A stretch of DNA of 64,000 nt from Papilionanthe hookeriana x Papilionanthe teres (GCA_022702705.1 CM040428.1:54925198-54989197); one strand, 5' to 3'; shown: positions 1 to 11,682, counted from the first letter of the stretch. Notes: generated by a model from the letters alone, not told the origin. Numbers and translations are program-made.

Positions 1-333
1 TCAGAACACTGAGATCGACCGAAATTCCATTGATGAAACCTTGTTCAGGTTCTTTCAAATATTCTTTCGGGATCGTTATGTTCCCATTCTTGAAATTTTT
101 CTCAAGCCACTCTTTAAAGACGAAGCAACCCTCTATGGTATGACCAAGCAACCTGTGGTATGGGCAATAATTGGGTTGGTCCTTCTTGTCGACTTCTTCC
201 GGTCTTCTTGCTCCAGTAGCACGAACTCGAGCTTCTTAACTAAATTCCGGAACATCTTTCCTATTGCCTCATTCTTGAAAGAGTATGTTCTGTTCACCCG
301 CTAAGCCATAGACGGACCCTCTCTTTCATTACC
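1..333 (-). pseudogene. Tat/Ogre-type gypsy gag, C-terminal part (broken)
   Basis: Reading the minus strand in the frame that contains position 169 gives a clear continuation of the gag protein encoded just above it. A CPYHR..GHTIEGC motif resembles the C/H-rich zinc-knuckle-like motif of plant gypsy gag proteins, and it is followed by a VFKEWLEKN segment. This frame differs from the upstream gag frame, and stop codons interrupt it near 331, 271 and 238. The protein therefore cannot be made as one piece. The element runs off the left edge of the window, so protease, reverse transcriptase and integrase are not visible. Identification as gag is firm; the exact lineage is inferred from the surrounding structure. 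Confidence 0.75.
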
Positions 334-1155
334 CTAGTAAGACCGCTGTTGGAATGATTGTTGCTCGTATTGTTGTGGATGTTCATAGGTTCGTTGAGGC
401 TTCTCGACTTGAATCTGTGTTGGTTGTTTTCCTTTATCGACTGTCGCCACTGTTGTTGTCCTCTTTTCAAATATTTTTGTTGGCCTCGGCTTTTCAGTTT
501 TCTCCAGAAATCCAAGCTGCTTGGCTTCTTCCTGCAGACTCCCGGCCTTAGCAAGTAACTTTTCGAATGTCTTGATGGTGAATCCCTTGAGTAAGAAACC
601 TACCGGACCATGAATGCTCTTTAGAAGTATTTCAACTGCATGTTGCTCATGTAGTGGTGGCTCGCATTTCATGCTTAGGTTTCTCCATCGCAGAATATAG
701 TCCGTCAATATTTCGGCTGGCTTCTGTCGCTCCGCCACGAGATCACCGATGGTGATATGGTGTTTAGCTCTAGCGAACCGCTTAACAAAGAGGTCTTCCA
801 ATTCTGCAAACGTTTTCACGGAGTCATTGGGTAGTTCGACGTACCAGTCAAAAGCAATTCCCGAAGGATCGCTCGCAGGCCGACGACACAACAACGCATC
901 ACTACCCCCCGCGTTGCAGCAACTTGCTCGGAAGTGTGCAACATGCTGTCGAGGGTTGCCCGTTCCATCAAATACCTTGAACAGCGGTGGTACGAAGCCC
1001 TTTGGGTATTGCACAGCATCAAATTCTTCTGGGTAAGGTCTACCCTTCAAAACCAATGTTCCTCCTTTAGACTGAGCTAAGGCTTCTCTCACCTGCTGTT
1101 CAACTATCTGCCTGATATCCTTTTCTGGCATCGTGTTTTGAGCTGAATCTTTCAT
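334..1155 (-). CDS. gag: gag capsid protein of a Tat/Ogre-type Ty3/gypsy retrotransposon (273 aa, truncated)
   Basis: Gag packages the element RNA into cytoplasmic virus-like particles. The reading frame starts at an ATG and shows the plant retrotransposon gag domain in its middle part: a region around FKVFDGTGNPRQHVAHF, then AFDWYVELPNDSV, FAELEDLFVKRF and LTDYILRWRNLS. These are typical of the family. The frame stops at 334 (after RSY), just before the zinc-knuckle-like part, which continues out of frame further left. A small indel near 330 is the likely cause. The frame lies 33 nt downstream of the extra ORF and is co-oriented with it. The product would lack the nucleic-acid-binding end, so this copy is probably dead. 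Confidence 0.8.
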   Translation of the reverse strand: MKDSAQNTMPEKDIRQIVEQQVREALAQSKGGTLVLKGRPYPEEFDAVQYPKGFVPPLFKVFDGTGNPRQHVAHFRASCCNAGGSDALLCRRPASDPSGIAFDWYVELPNDSVKTFAELEDLFVKRFARAKHHITIGDLVAERQKPAEILTDYILRWRNLSMKCEPPLHEQHAVEILLKSIHGPVGFLLKGFTIKTFEKLLAKAGSLQEEAKQLGFLEKTEKPRPTKIFEKRTTTVATVDKGKQPTQIQVEKPQRTYEHPQQYEQQSFQQRSY

Positions 1156-1188
1156 TTCATCTGCGATGTGAATGATCTCTGGCTGATT

Positions 1189-2307
1189 TTATTTTGGAGA
1201 AGCTGCTTTCGGAGATTGAGGTCGACTCTGAAGCGAGGCTATAACGACCGCCATCTCCTCCATCTTTTTCTCCATGTGGATGACAAGCTTATCCCTTTGC
1301 CGGATGGCTCTCTGTGGCTCATCATCGGCGTTCTCCTCGGTGGGCAAGGGAGCATCGCGTGATGACACAGAGGCTCTAGTCTCAACCATAAGGATCTCTA
1401 TGAAATCTTCATCCATATGATATGACAAATCGTGTTCTCCATCATCGACGTTTCCCTTATGTTCTTTTGACAGCTCTGTGATGTCGGCTCTGAGTTTCTC
1501 CAGTCTTTCCTCAATCGACTTCCCTTTAATGACCTTGAGATCGATTGGGGACTGTTGTTGTACATCTTCTATTAACACGGGTTTTGAAACGACCGGAGTA
1601 CTAAAAACTGGAGCATCAGACTTAGAATTTTTTGCGGGGAGACGTCTTTTTGATCTCTGTTGCGGCATCGGTCCAGCGTCCTTAGGACTCCACAACTTCT
1701 CCTTCGGAACCAAGGTCCGGAGACTAGACGTCTCTTTGGGGGCCTCGACTCTCCTGGATAAATCGCGGTCCCTAATGCGCGGTCCGGATGCAGAAACTAG
1801 TGATCTTTTGTCCTTGGTCATTTTGTGAGGATCTCCTCTAGTGGTGGTAAGCTGTGTCCTCGGACCCAGGCGAGATTGGATCGGAAAAGGCTCGGGTCTC
1901 TTTCTCTTTGCATCCCGACGGCGAGGTGATGGCGGTAATGCAGCAGCAATCTTGTGAATACTCTCTTCTCCGAGAGGGGCAGACAATGGGTGAAACCTGC
2001 TTCCTCCAAGGAGAGGTGCGGTTTCAGACCATCTAATTTCATCCTGTTGAGGAATTTCTGCGGCCAGAACGGTCTTCAAAGCTTTTGCCCTTTTGGCTTT
2101 TAAAATCTTTCGGTTCCTATTTCTGCGTTGTATTCTGGTAAGTTGACCGGACTTTGAGCTAGATCCAATCTCGAACACAGACAACGGCGGGGCAAAGGCA
2201 TCAACTGATTCTTTCTCATTAAAAATCTTTTCTCCTTTGGCTAACAGTGCAGCTGGTGCAGTGATTGTGAATCCAGTAGCTGTGGCAGTGACAACCCTCT
2301 TTTTCAT
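1189..2307 (-). CDS. extra ORF upstream of gag in the Tat/Ogre element (second part, 372 aa)
   Basis: An extra open reading frame between the 5' LTR and gag is a hallmark of Ogre/Tat-type elements; its function in the family is unknown. Visible here are a basic stretch (about residues 60-80, RIQRRNRNRKILKAKRAKA), long charged low-complexity segments, and an ending with a short predicted coiled coil (MEKKMEEMAVVIASLQS). It overlaps the preceding 100-aa frame by 4 nt (ATGA). Most likely the two were one ORF, split by a frameshift. No enzymatic motif is recognisable. Confidence 0.55.
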   Translation of the reverse strand: MKKRVVTATATGFTITAPAALLAKGEKIFNEKESVDAFAPPLSVFEIGSSSKSGQLTRIQRRNRNRKILKAKRAKALKTVLAAEIPQQDEIRWSETAPLLGGSRFHPLSAPLGEESIHKIAAALPPSPRRRDAKRKRPEPFPIQSRLGPRTQLTTTRGDPHKMTKDKRSLVSASGPRIRDRDLSRRVEAPKETSSLRTLVPKEKLWSPKDAGPMPQQRSKRRLPAKNSKSDAPVFSTPVVSKPVLIEDVQQQSPIDLKVIKGKSIEERLEKLRADITELSKEHKGNVDDGEHDLSYHMDEDFIEILMVETRASVSSRDAPLPTEENADDEPQRAIRQRDKLVIHMEKKMEEMAVVIASLQSRPQSPKAASPK

Positions 2308-2606
2308 GGGCTGACAGGCTTGACGGGAGCAGAAGCAACGGTCTTAGCAAAAGTCTTCCCAATCTTGGGCTTTCTGATTACGGGGAACTCTTGCTTGCAG
2401 TTCAGGTCAAACTTAGTTGTTGGCTCTTCTATTATTGGGGCAGCTGTCTTGAAGAAGACATAGGGCGCCTTGCCGAGAATAACTTCGACCTCGTCGAAGC
2501 CAGTTCCGAACTCGATCAACGATCGCTCGTAGCAAGCTGCCTTGTCGCAGGGCAGGTTTCCGTCGAACGAGAAGATCAACTTCGGTGACGACATTATCTC
2601 TGTCAT
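2304..2606 (-). CDS. extra ORF upstream of gag in the Tat/Ogre element (first part, 100 aa)
   Basis: This short frame (starting MTEIMSSPKLIFSFDG) lies directly 5' of the 372-aa frame in element orientation and overlaps it by 4 nt. It probably encodes the N-terminal part of the same upstream ORF. It shows no known motif. An alternative is a separate small leader ORF, but the ATGA overlap with a frame of similar composition favours a frameshifted single gene. Confidence 0.4.
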   Translation of the reverse strand: MTEIMSSPKLIFSFDGNLPCDKAACYERSLIEFGTGFDEVEVILGKAPYVFFKTAAPIIEEPTTKFDLNCKQEFPVIRKPKIGKTFAKTVASAPVKPVSP

Positions 2607-3133
2607 TTGAAGAATTTTCAGAAGTCAATGATGTCCCATGTTTTTTTTTATTTCAACCGAGATACTCAAGTTGACACACTTGTCTTATGAACTGGGCATC
2701 CTGTGAATTTATTCATGTGAATTCTGTCTCAAATTTTTGTATTTTGTTTGGAGTTTAAATGGGGCCTTGTAAGAGAAAAGTTTCAGTTTATCTTGTTAAG
2801 AACAAGTCAAACTCAAAGAGGAATGAAATGTAGGACCCGGTCCGAGATTGGAAGAAGTTTAACATCGCATCAAACTCGCTTCGATAAACCGCTCCTAACC
2901 TACCACACCTATCGGGGGTCCACCCCACTAAACCCTAAGGATTCCTGAACCACTCTGTTTAATAGTGTGGTTAAACGGATTGGCTCCGAATCAAAAAGAG
3001 TTGACTATACCTGGCTCAGGAAGAAATGAGCGCGATGTCATCGAAGAACAAGCAATCCGGCCACGAGGACATGGACACACTTCGCCGATGTATGAAGATA
3101 AAACATCCTGATCAAAATGGAGAGAGAAACTAG
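2607..3133 (-). other. 5' untranslated leader of the Tat/Ogre element
   Basis: This is about 0.53 kb without a convincing reading frame, between the primer-binding site and the extra ORF, in the place expected for the element leader. I see no promoter or structured RNA in it. Confidence 0.5.
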
Positions 3134-3151
3134 TCCCCAGCGGAGTCGCCA
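3134..3151 (-). other. primer-binding site, tRNA-Arg type
   Basis: On the minus strand this reads TGGCGACTCCGCTGGGGA. This form resembles the tRNA-Arg-complementary primer site reported for Ogre/Tat elements. It sits about 5 nt inside a TG/CA boundary that would be the LTR end (TGTCGG begins at 3157 on the plus strand). It orients the element as minus strand and places its 5' LTR to the right. Confidence 0.65.
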
Positions 3152-5197
3152 GATATTGTCGGCCGCATTTTCTTTTTGAAAGAATATAAAATTTAGTGAT
3201 TTAGTTTAATATAAAAAAGTATATGATTTTGAAAGTAGTTTTGAAAATAGTGTATTTTAATTTTGAAAAATGAGACCGCTTGGATCTCATTTGTCCAGTA
3301 ATTTGCATAATCGTGTCTGATGTCACAAATGATACACTTTCTTGAAAGATTAATGTATCCCATTACGATGAGACCTAATCATACGAACTAAGGGACTCAT
3401 GACATCTGTTTGATCCGCGAACCTTTATGTGCGATCGAATGAGTTCCTCTACCTAATAAAAGATCTAGGTAGGGTTTATTTTATCCGGGTTCAAGTTCAC
3501 CTATAGAGCGAGCACTATAGTTAATTACATCCCAAATGACTGGTGTCGACTGAGAAAACTCTCGATAATGATCGGTGGTTCTGTCTTCGAGATTCAAGAG
3601 TTTAGGTTTTCGCAGTAGGACATGGAAAATCAAGTGGGAGCGGCTCAATCGAATAGACTATTTCTAGGAGTCCAAAAGAAGGAAAAGGTAGGGGACGTCA
3701 CAGATCTGAGGCAAGCCCCAGTGACTTCCCAACTATCCTATTGTGTGGCTGCGTTTTGAAGACGATGTTATTTAATTGTTTAATCCTGCCCATTTTATTA
3801 TTTGGGACTTACACTTGCATAATACCCGATTATGCAAATAGCCCGCAGAGATATGAGGGTTTACGTTGTACCGTACGACAACCTCGGAACCTAAAAGCGT
3901 ATTAAGACTTACGCTGCACAACACTGTTGCACAGAAACCTAAAGAGGAGAGTGAGGGTTTACGCCGCGCTGGGCGAGCTACCTCGAAGTCCTATATGTTT
4001 ATTGTTTAAACTAGGAAGAGTTTTGCTGAAGAAGACCCTCTTGTTGCTCGATCCAAGCTCCTCGTTATGCTACACACGGAGTTAGCTCCAAGCTTCTTGT
4101 TGAAGTAGCAGCCCTAATGTCTAAGGTTCAAATGGTTTTGTCAAGTATGTATGTCAAGTTTTGTTATTGTTTTTCAGTTTTGTATGCAGGGTAAAGTAAA
4201 TTACTGGTAAATAAAATTGCTGGAAAGTAAAGTGCATTAAAGTAGACAAATGAAGTTGTAATACTTAAAATGTAAATGCGTACGCGGCATCTGCTACCGT
4301 TGCATGATTACTATTACCAGCTTGACATAACTTGCAGTGGATTTAAATAAACTTATCGGAAAAGTAAGCGGAGCGAGAAAACCCGACACGAAAGTCAGAA
4401 AATAAAGAAAACGAGTCGTAGAAATCACAAAGCAAAACTCGTAAATCACATATGAAAGCACAGGAGCCGGGTATAAGACATCGATAAGGTGGGGGCTCGT
4501 AGCTGATCGCGTGTGCTTCCCGACCTTAGATAAGAGTTACCAACCCGACGATCTACGGAGGACAGTCCTTAACCTCAATCCAAGTGACTAACCATGGACC
4601 TTTATAAGTTTTATAAGAAGAATTCTTTGATTTTCATGCAAAACTTGTTGTTTAAGTTTTTATGCAGAGTTCTTTTTTAACAAGCAAAAGAGATTTTTGT
4701 TTTTTTTTTTAATATTTTGTAAAGTAGTATAGTCATGCGCTAGTCACTCTAATCGTCTTAGAGATCATCGACGACTTAAGATCGTCGGGGAAACAATCTA
4801 ACCAATAGTCGGCGAATAGTATCATCTGTCTTTTCCTCTCCACGCATGGAGGGTCACTAGAGGTAAGATATACTTATTCTAATTATCCCTCGTATCCTCA
4901 GTATAACACACATAAAGATTATTATTATCATCCTCGCCACCTGCAGCCTCGACTCACACCAGATCCGATGATCCATATGTGCGAAAACAAACGTCCCGAT
5001 TGCGAAGAGGATTTGAGTGTAATGTTCAAACTCAAATCCCGAAGCATTGGGTTTCATTATTGGTTAAGCCATTTCAGGGAATTCCATTATTTGATTTAAT
5101 TAAGGAAGGGTGAACCAAGCCTCGGTGCATCCTTTTGTCTAGTGTCTTAATCAGTTTGTGAATTAGGGTCAGGTGTCTAGTTTCACTATGCACTCGA

Positions 5198-5575
5198 AGG
5201 TTAGGTGGATGGGCTCTCATCTAGGGTGTGCTCCTAATTTTAGGAAGCCTACGGTGAAGATTAGGTGGGCGAACTCTCACCTAGGGTGTGCTCCTAAGGT
5301 TTAGGAAGCCTGCAGTGAAGATTAGGTGGGCGAACTCTCACCTAGGGTGTGCTCCTAAGGTTTAGGAAGTTTATGCTGTGGGTTAGGTAGATGGGCTCTC
5401 GCCTAAGGTGTGCACCTAGAATCTAGGAAGTCTATGATGAGAATCAGGTAGGTATGCTCCTAACTCTAGGAAGCCTACACTTTGGGTTAGGTAAAGGGGA
5501 TTCAACTAAGGTGTGTACTAGAGAGGGGCTTCACCTAAGGTGTGCATCTAAGACCCAGAGCCTACACTCTAACTT
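5198..5575. repeat. minisatellite, about six units of ~60 bp
   Basis: Units share the core TTAGGTGGGCGAACTCTCAC, then CTAGGGTGTGCTCCTAAGG and a TTTAGGAAGCCTAC end. The first three units (from about 5198, 5258 and 5318) are the most alike. Later units decay and shorten. The block lies inside the presumed LTR. Confidence 0.8.
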
Positions 5576-5739
5576 GTGTTTTACTCTTCCTCAAGTTAAA
5601 TCATAAATTCCCCTTTTTGACTTAACCGTTTTTTAAACAACAATAAAAAAAACGAAGAAAACGGAGAAGGCCGGCCCACTTCCAACACAAGCAAAAGCCA
5701 AAAAGGAGAAAAATGTAAGTAAACCGGGCCTAAATCACA

Positions 5740-6480
5740 ATTTTTAGGGCTTCCAACGACTCGGGGCAGCAACTAGCAAGCCTATGCGGCGACTCTATGA
5801 TCTCCTACGACTTGGGGCAGTGATTAGACACTCCAAACAGCAATCCTAAGACTTCCTATGGCTCGGGGCAGCAAGTTTAAAGCTTCAAACAGCAATAAGA
5901 AGGTTCCGGACATCAACTATAGGCACTCCTAAGCTTCCGACAGTAATTATGTTGCTTCCAAAGCTTCCAAATAACCATCATATGACTTCCAAAGCTCTCC
6001 TACAACTTGCAAGCACTCCAAACAGAAACTATAAGCACGGGACAACAATCCTACGACATCTAGACGCTCCAAACAGCACCTATAAGTGTGGGACAGCAAT
6101 CCTACGACATCTAGATGCTCCAAACAGCAGCTCTAAGCGTTGAACAACAATCCTACAGCTTCCAAATAAACCAAACAGCCCTCAAATGACCCAAACAGCA
6201 ATCACAAGTCATAAACAACAAACTATAGGAGCTCTAAGGCTCCTACAGCGCTTCCTAGCATTAAAAAGCACTCCCACAGCAAATAACAGCAGCTTTTGGA
6301 TCCAAACAGCAGCTTTTGGAGCCTAACAGCTATTCCAAACAGTCAAACAGCACTTCCAAGGGCCAACAACAGCTTTCTAGACCTCCTACAGCAGCTAACA
6401 GCTCTTATCAGCTTTCTACAGCGGCCAAACGACTAACTACAGCACTATGCAGCATCTTGGCAGCTCCAAGCAATTGCCCA
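5740..6480. repeat. degenerate CAGC-rich short repeats
   Basis: Motifs of the kind CAAACAGCAATCCTACGAC and CTTCCAAGC recur irregularly over about 0.7 kb, with better-conserved pairs near 6010-6140. Short open frames here are a by-product of the repeat and not genes. Confidence 0.6.
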
Positions 6481-7344
6481 CATGGCCAGAACAGTGCACA
6501 AAACCAGCCCCTCAAATCGGCATATAAAAGACTAAAAAAAAAACATTATTTTTAAACCCCCCAAATCTTCATATAAATGGCTCCAAAGAATGCATAAAGA
6601 TCAACCCCCAAATGGTGGATTTAACTCTAAAAGTTAGTGAATAAAACAGCTCTCAAAAGGTGAGCTTAGTGCCTCCAAAACAGTGAGCCTCCTGCTATAA
6701 ATTGCATGCTCCAAAAGACAATAATCCGATTATCATACGCATGCGACACAAAATCACGATACTACAACAGTAAAACTTGAAACGTATCCTCAAGTAATAA
6801 GATGTAGCTTTTAAAACTTCACAATAAGCTGTTGAGAAAAAAATAAGAAAAATAAATATATATATATGAGCACATTACATGTTATCAAATTATGTTCCGA
6901 TCCATAAACAAATCAAAATATCCAAAGTCTCTACGACGCTAGCAGTTGAAGCGGCTACAAATTTATTTGAAGTCAAATTAGAGCCAAAATAAAAAAGGAA
7001 AATTGAATCAGAACACATATCATATTCGCAGATATAAGGAGCTGAAAATTATGAATAAGTAAATCCAACAGTTGAGGCAAATCCCAACGTCATTGTTTCA
7101 TCTAGGATCATGGACTCGCATACATCACAAGCAAAATCAAATTCAAGCATCATCGAACAAGAACCCAAAATAATCAGAGATCTAAAACAGTATAGGAATG
7201 GCAGTAGCTGTGGAGTCAATGCCAACACCAACCTTAGATCAAGGGTTAGAGTCTACCCGGAGTCGATCGAGAAGCGGGAGGAAGCCGAGCGGGAAAGGGG
7301 CTTCGGTCGCGAGCTGAAGCGTTGAGGGGATTCGGCGTGAGTGT

Positions 7345-7500
7345 CGAGCGTGAGAGTCGAGCGTGAGCGTCGAGCGGGTGAGCGGATTCGGTGCAGGGAG
7401 ACGGGCGAGGGTCTTCCGCGCAAGTTAGAGAGGAGGCGAGCTGATTCCGTGCAGGGAGACGTGCGAGGGTCTTCCGCGCGAGGGAGAGAGGAGGCGAGCA
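7345..7500. repeat. GC-rich tandem repeats (14-bp and 58-bp units)
   Basis: A short run of GTCGAGCGTGAGC-like units is followed by two near-identical 58-bp copies (7385-7442 and 7443-7500), both containing GTGCAGGGAGACG and GGGTCTTCCGCGC. The base composition is much richer in G+C than the surroundings. Confidence 0.8.
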
Positions 7501-8900
7501 TGTGCTAATGTCGAATAAGGAGAAGGAGCCATCCCGCCTATTCTATTGCCGCGTTCGTCCGTCAGTGGGCGCCAAATTAATTACTTTCCATACAGAGGGA
7601 TGTTTATTTGGAAAAGATTAATTTCAAATATACCCTAATTAATGTCAAATTAATTGGTTTATTTGAAATTCAAAATTTGAATTTTATCAAGTGGGCTGGG
7701 GTGTGCAACCCAGTTCGGACGCGAATTAAACTTGAGTAGAGCCCGGATCCGCGTCCTGCAAATTAAAAAAAATGCATTGATATTCGTGTCGTTTGCGCGC
7801 ACCTGGAACCATAGCAATATGGGTATCCTTCATAGCTAAATCCGACGTCCCGGACGCATCCGTGTGGTCCGTTTCATCATCCGGGTTTGTCCGGATAAGT
7901 TCGCCAACAATCGGGTCAAAAAGTGTCAAATTATGGTGCGCGCGAATTCGAACTTCATTAAGGGTTTACCTAAATTCGTCTGCCTCTATGGGAACTCATT
8001 TTCGAGCCCTCTATATGTTAGTCCTTAGCCTCGTAACAGAAGAGTCGAGTCTTCGGGAATACTCATGCGAGTCTCACAAAATGAGTCGAAGTGGTTTGAA
8101 GCTCTATGTGAGGTGGGCTCCATTACTAGTCCGCTAGGATGGTCAATACGGAACTCCTAAAGCTAGATCCTAAGGTCTAGAAGAAAGAAAGCTAAGACCT
8201 CACTAAAATGAGGTCAACAAGATACAAGAATTTTACCTTTGTGATTGAAAAATTTCATGTGAGTAATGATAACTAAAAAAATAGATGATTCGAAGAAGAA
8301 ATTAAAGGAAGAGATTAGCCAAATCAAATTTGTGATGAGAGAGGTTCGCTGCCATAGATGGTATGTTTTCTTTCACTGACAACCAATTGGATGACCAATT
8401 TGAGAGCACGGGGGAAATTCGAGAAATGATAAAGAAGCTTATTGATATGCACCTAGCCTAAGGGCAAATTTGTCGTTTGTACGTCTAAGGGTGCTTTAGT
8501 CTTTTATTATTATTGTTAGGTAGGTTTATGCATGAGGTTGAGTTGTGAGTTTGAGGTCTATGGGAATTGAGGGAGATTGCCTACCTCTCGAATTTTTGGT
8601 GCTTATCTTTATATTTTTGTTGAGTTGTTTGATTTATTGAAGAAATATTATGTTTACCCTAATTTCTGTGAAAAAGCATGTCAATTTTGAGATCGGATTG
8701 AATCTGATTATTAGTGTCATCTCATATGTACGTGGACTATTATAATTCCTTTATAATTTTTATTCCGCATTGTCATTAATATATGAACTATTATAATTAT
8801 TATTCCTTAATTTTGTATATATTTTATTAGATAACCGATAGTATAAATACTACCCAAATAATGTAATAAAAAGTTAATTAATTCTCTCATTTCCTTCCCG
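7501..8900. other. unassigned region, probably LTR-retrotransposon debris
   Basis: No gene is recognisable. The part from 8250 to 8480 has short coding-like stretches (EISQIKFVMREV and GEIREMIKKLIDMHLA in different frames), which could be gag remnants. The last part ends right before an iMet-type primer site and may be a decayed LTR. No boundaries could be set. Confidence 0.35.
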
Positions 8901-8913
8901 TGGTATCAAAGCC
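8901..8913 (+). other. primer-binding site, initiator-Met type
   Basis: TGGTATCAAAGCC differs by one base from the usual plant retroelement primer site TGGTATCAGAGCC. It suggests a plus-strand LTR element whose 5' LTR would end shortly before 8900. No matching gag or pol was found downstream, so this is a relic. Confidence 0.45.
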
Positions 8914-9009
8914 CGTGTTTTTTTTTCTTTTTTCTTATATTTTCCCACAAGTCTTTATCGTTGCAATATCACAATGATGCATTATTTATTGTTGCACTCT
9001 TTTTTTTTC

Positions 9010-9340
9010 ATTATTTCTTGTAAGTGCAGTTTTCGTTGGTGTATTATCATAATCTTGCAGCTTTCATGGTTGTACTTTTCTTACACTACTTTTATTATAA
9101 TTGTAGTATACATTGCTACATTCTTGCAAACATTTTCATTATTGCATCATTCATAGCTGCATTGTCAAAAACAGGTCTAATTATTGCAGCCTGCATTCTG
9201 CATTGTTGTGAGTTGGTCCCATCATTGTGACATTCATCGCTGCATTGCTGTAAATCGGTCCCATTGTTGTAGCATTTATTATTCCATAACTGCAAATTGG
9301 TCCCAATATTACAAGATTTATCGCTGCATTGTCATTTTTT
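9010..9340. repeat. degenerate short tandem repeats
   Basis: Variants of TGCATTGTTGTGAGTTGGTC followed by CCATTGTTGTAGCATT recur with a period of roughly 55-60 bp. The clearest units are between 9180 and 9340. Confidence 0.5.
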
Positions 9341-9659
9341 ATGAACAGAACCATGATTTCCCTATTCCACAGACAATAGTAATAATATCCTTATATATTT
9401 CAGGTTTTTTTTGGATTAAGAGTTGCAATCTAAATCCAATGAGAAAGTTGCAAAACATTTGTTCAATGTTTTTGTTGCATTGAAAGAACTACTTAAAATG
9501 GTTGCGATTGGTGCACAGAATTCTTAAATGGAATAAAAAAATTGAGTCACCTACCAGGCACAAAAAAATTTGGAGCAATTTAAAAAAATTACTAGGCAAG
9601 CTTGGATTGAACACATTTAGGGTGTTAAAAATTAACCTGACACGCCAACTCAAAAATGA

Positions 9660-11470
9660 TTGGAAGATGGGTCATAATAACTATCACCTTTCTGAGTTCA
9701 AAAATAAGTAGGAAAGATATATCAAATAGCATGTGTTTAAGTGCTCAAAATAAACTGACTGGATGAAATACAACATCACAAAAACACGAGATTATAAAAA
9801 GCTAGTTTCTTTTTTGAAATAGAAGAAAATATGTTGAAGTCTCATTCAAAATAATGGAACAAAAACTATTGATCAACTACTAGGATGTAAATGTCAATTG
9901 TCTTGAGCACCAACTTAAAGAAATTTGTTTGACATTAATAAATGGTGAAAGTGTATCCCATGTGTCACGAAAAATGAGTGATCCCATTTAATATCCCATT
10001 GTATGTTTTTGGTTAAAGATCAAACAGTACTCTTCGATACTTCTTGGAAGTAAAAGTAGTGGAGAGTGACAAGACAGCTATAACTGATGATATCAAGTGA
10101 GATTAAGTATTGCATTCGGTGGCTAGTACTTTTTGTATTCCTTTTAGAAGAACAGACTGAGATAAAGAGTTAAAGATTAGAGGCAAATGCTCTGTCCTAG
10201 ATGGCTAAATAGTCGGAGGTGTATCTATGGAAGGATATTGTGAACGGAGAGTGTAAACTTGTAGTGGAGCTAAAGCATGTATCTGAGTAATAAGTGGAAG
10301 TGAAATTTTGAAAGGAGATTTTATAGTGGCGGAGATGAATGCATGATAACAGAATGTTTCATGAAAGCTAACATGCACACGGATATAAAGATGATTGGAA
10401 GAGGGATCATATATCTGTTATCTTTTTGTGTTTGTGAATAACCTGGAAAGCTACATCTAATAGCATGAGGAGAAAGTTTAAGTGCCCTATGCAAAGAAAG
10501 TTGATGAAATAAACTTGGTAAAAAACTTAAGGGGTTGAAGAAAAAAATAATTTCTTTTGGAAAATAGAAAAATGAGAAAAGTCTGTTTCTCCATTTGAAG
10601 TAATGGAAGAAATGCTTTCGATCAAGTAGTAGTCTGTAATAGTCAATTGTACTAGTTGGATGAAATCTTTTATAATCACCAACTAGAAAGACATAGTTTG
10701 ACTTTGGTAGATGGTGAAAGTAGTTTCCATGTGCGATGATCATGGAGAGCTCCCATTTAACACCCATTGCATGTTTCACGTTAGGATTCCAATGAATTTT
10801 CCTCAACTACTAGAGGTGATTGAGATAAACTCATTCCAAATTGATCTATCTTCTTTGATATTATGTGAATTAAAAAGTGGAGTGTGACTATGTCAAAGCA
10901 TTGAAACGGCGATGATAAATAATCAAGTGAGATTAAATATTGTATCGTGTGGTAAGCTCTTTTTTGTTTACTTATTCTAATAGCAGATGAAAATATGGTC
11001 AGAGATTGGAAGCAAATGCTGGCCCAAGATAGCAGAATGGTTTGGAGTGTATTAAAGTAAGGTTGTCCTGGTTGTAGTGTGTAAATTTGTAGTGGAGCAA
11101 GATCAAGCATTAGTTGAATTAGTTGAAGTGAAATACTGGAAGGAGATTCTGAAGTGGAGGTGGCGGACGCATCGAAAGGAGATGTTTCATGAAAAAGGTA
11201 ACATGCATAGAGATATAAAGTTGATTGGAAGAACAGTGTCCTTTACAAGTTTTGGACTAGTCTATAAAGATATGTTTAATAGCACGAGGAGAAAGTTTAT
11301 CCTTCCCAAAACAAAAGAAAGTAGATGAAAAACATGCCAAAAATACTAGCTGATAAAGGAAGAAAAATAGTTTCTTTCAAGAAGAAAAAAATAAAGAGAA
11401 ACGATGCAGCCACATTCAAAATAATGGAAAAAAAAAATAATACTAGTCTAGTAGTAGCATGCTCAAATAA
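9660..11470. repeat. degenerate triplication of a ~0.73-0.83 kb unit
   Basis: Three head-to-tail copies start near 9660, 10393 and 11223, each with GATTGGAAGA followed by an AATAGCA(T/C)G(A/T)G..AAAGTTTA motif. Further shared blocks are CATTCAAAATAATGGAA/CATTTGAAGTAATGGAA, and ATGGTGAAAGT plus CTCCCATTTAACACCC (copies 1-2). GATGTTTCATGAAA...AACATGCA is also shared between the block before copy 2 and the block before copy 3. The third copy is cut off after about 0.25 kb. Open frames here (up to 161 codons) are AT-rich and lack family resemblance. The unit is unidentified. Confidence 0.65.
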
Positions 11471-11638
11471 TTTCTCCCCTAACTTGTAAAAAATATTTAT
11501 GTGAGACATCATAGTACGGTAACACTGAGGATATATTAGTGTTTTCATTTTTCTTCTTCATTTTTATGTGAAGTATAAGCGCTAGAGATTTGATGTATAG
11601 TACAATTTTTAGTACAAAGCGGAAGGTCGGCTGCATGT

Positions 11639-11655
11639 CTTCCAAGGCATTATTC
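11639..11655. repeat. left target-site duplication of the RTE LINE (17 bp)
   Basis: CTTCCAAGGCATTATTC, identical to 14800-14816. It directly abuts the (AAC)n side of the LINE tail. Confidence 0.92.
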
Positions 11656-11682
11656 AACAACAACAACAAAGCCTTAATCCCA

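Larger units (their letters stand above)
3157..7600 (-). mobile_element. probable long 5' LTR of the Tat/Ogre element (right end uncertain)
   Basis: The region starts with TG right next to the primer site, has no coding potential for over 4 kb and contains two minisatellite blocks. That fits the very long, repeat-rich LTRs of Ogre-type elements. No second LTR is in the window, so the right boundary cannot be fixed. 7600 is a guess from a change in texture, and the true end may be anywhere between about 6.7 and 8.2 kb. Confidence 0.45.

Noticed and set aside
10321..11110. Minus-strand frames of 161 and 109 codons
   Set aside because: They lie in the degenerate triplicated repeat, are not conserved between its copies and show no family features.
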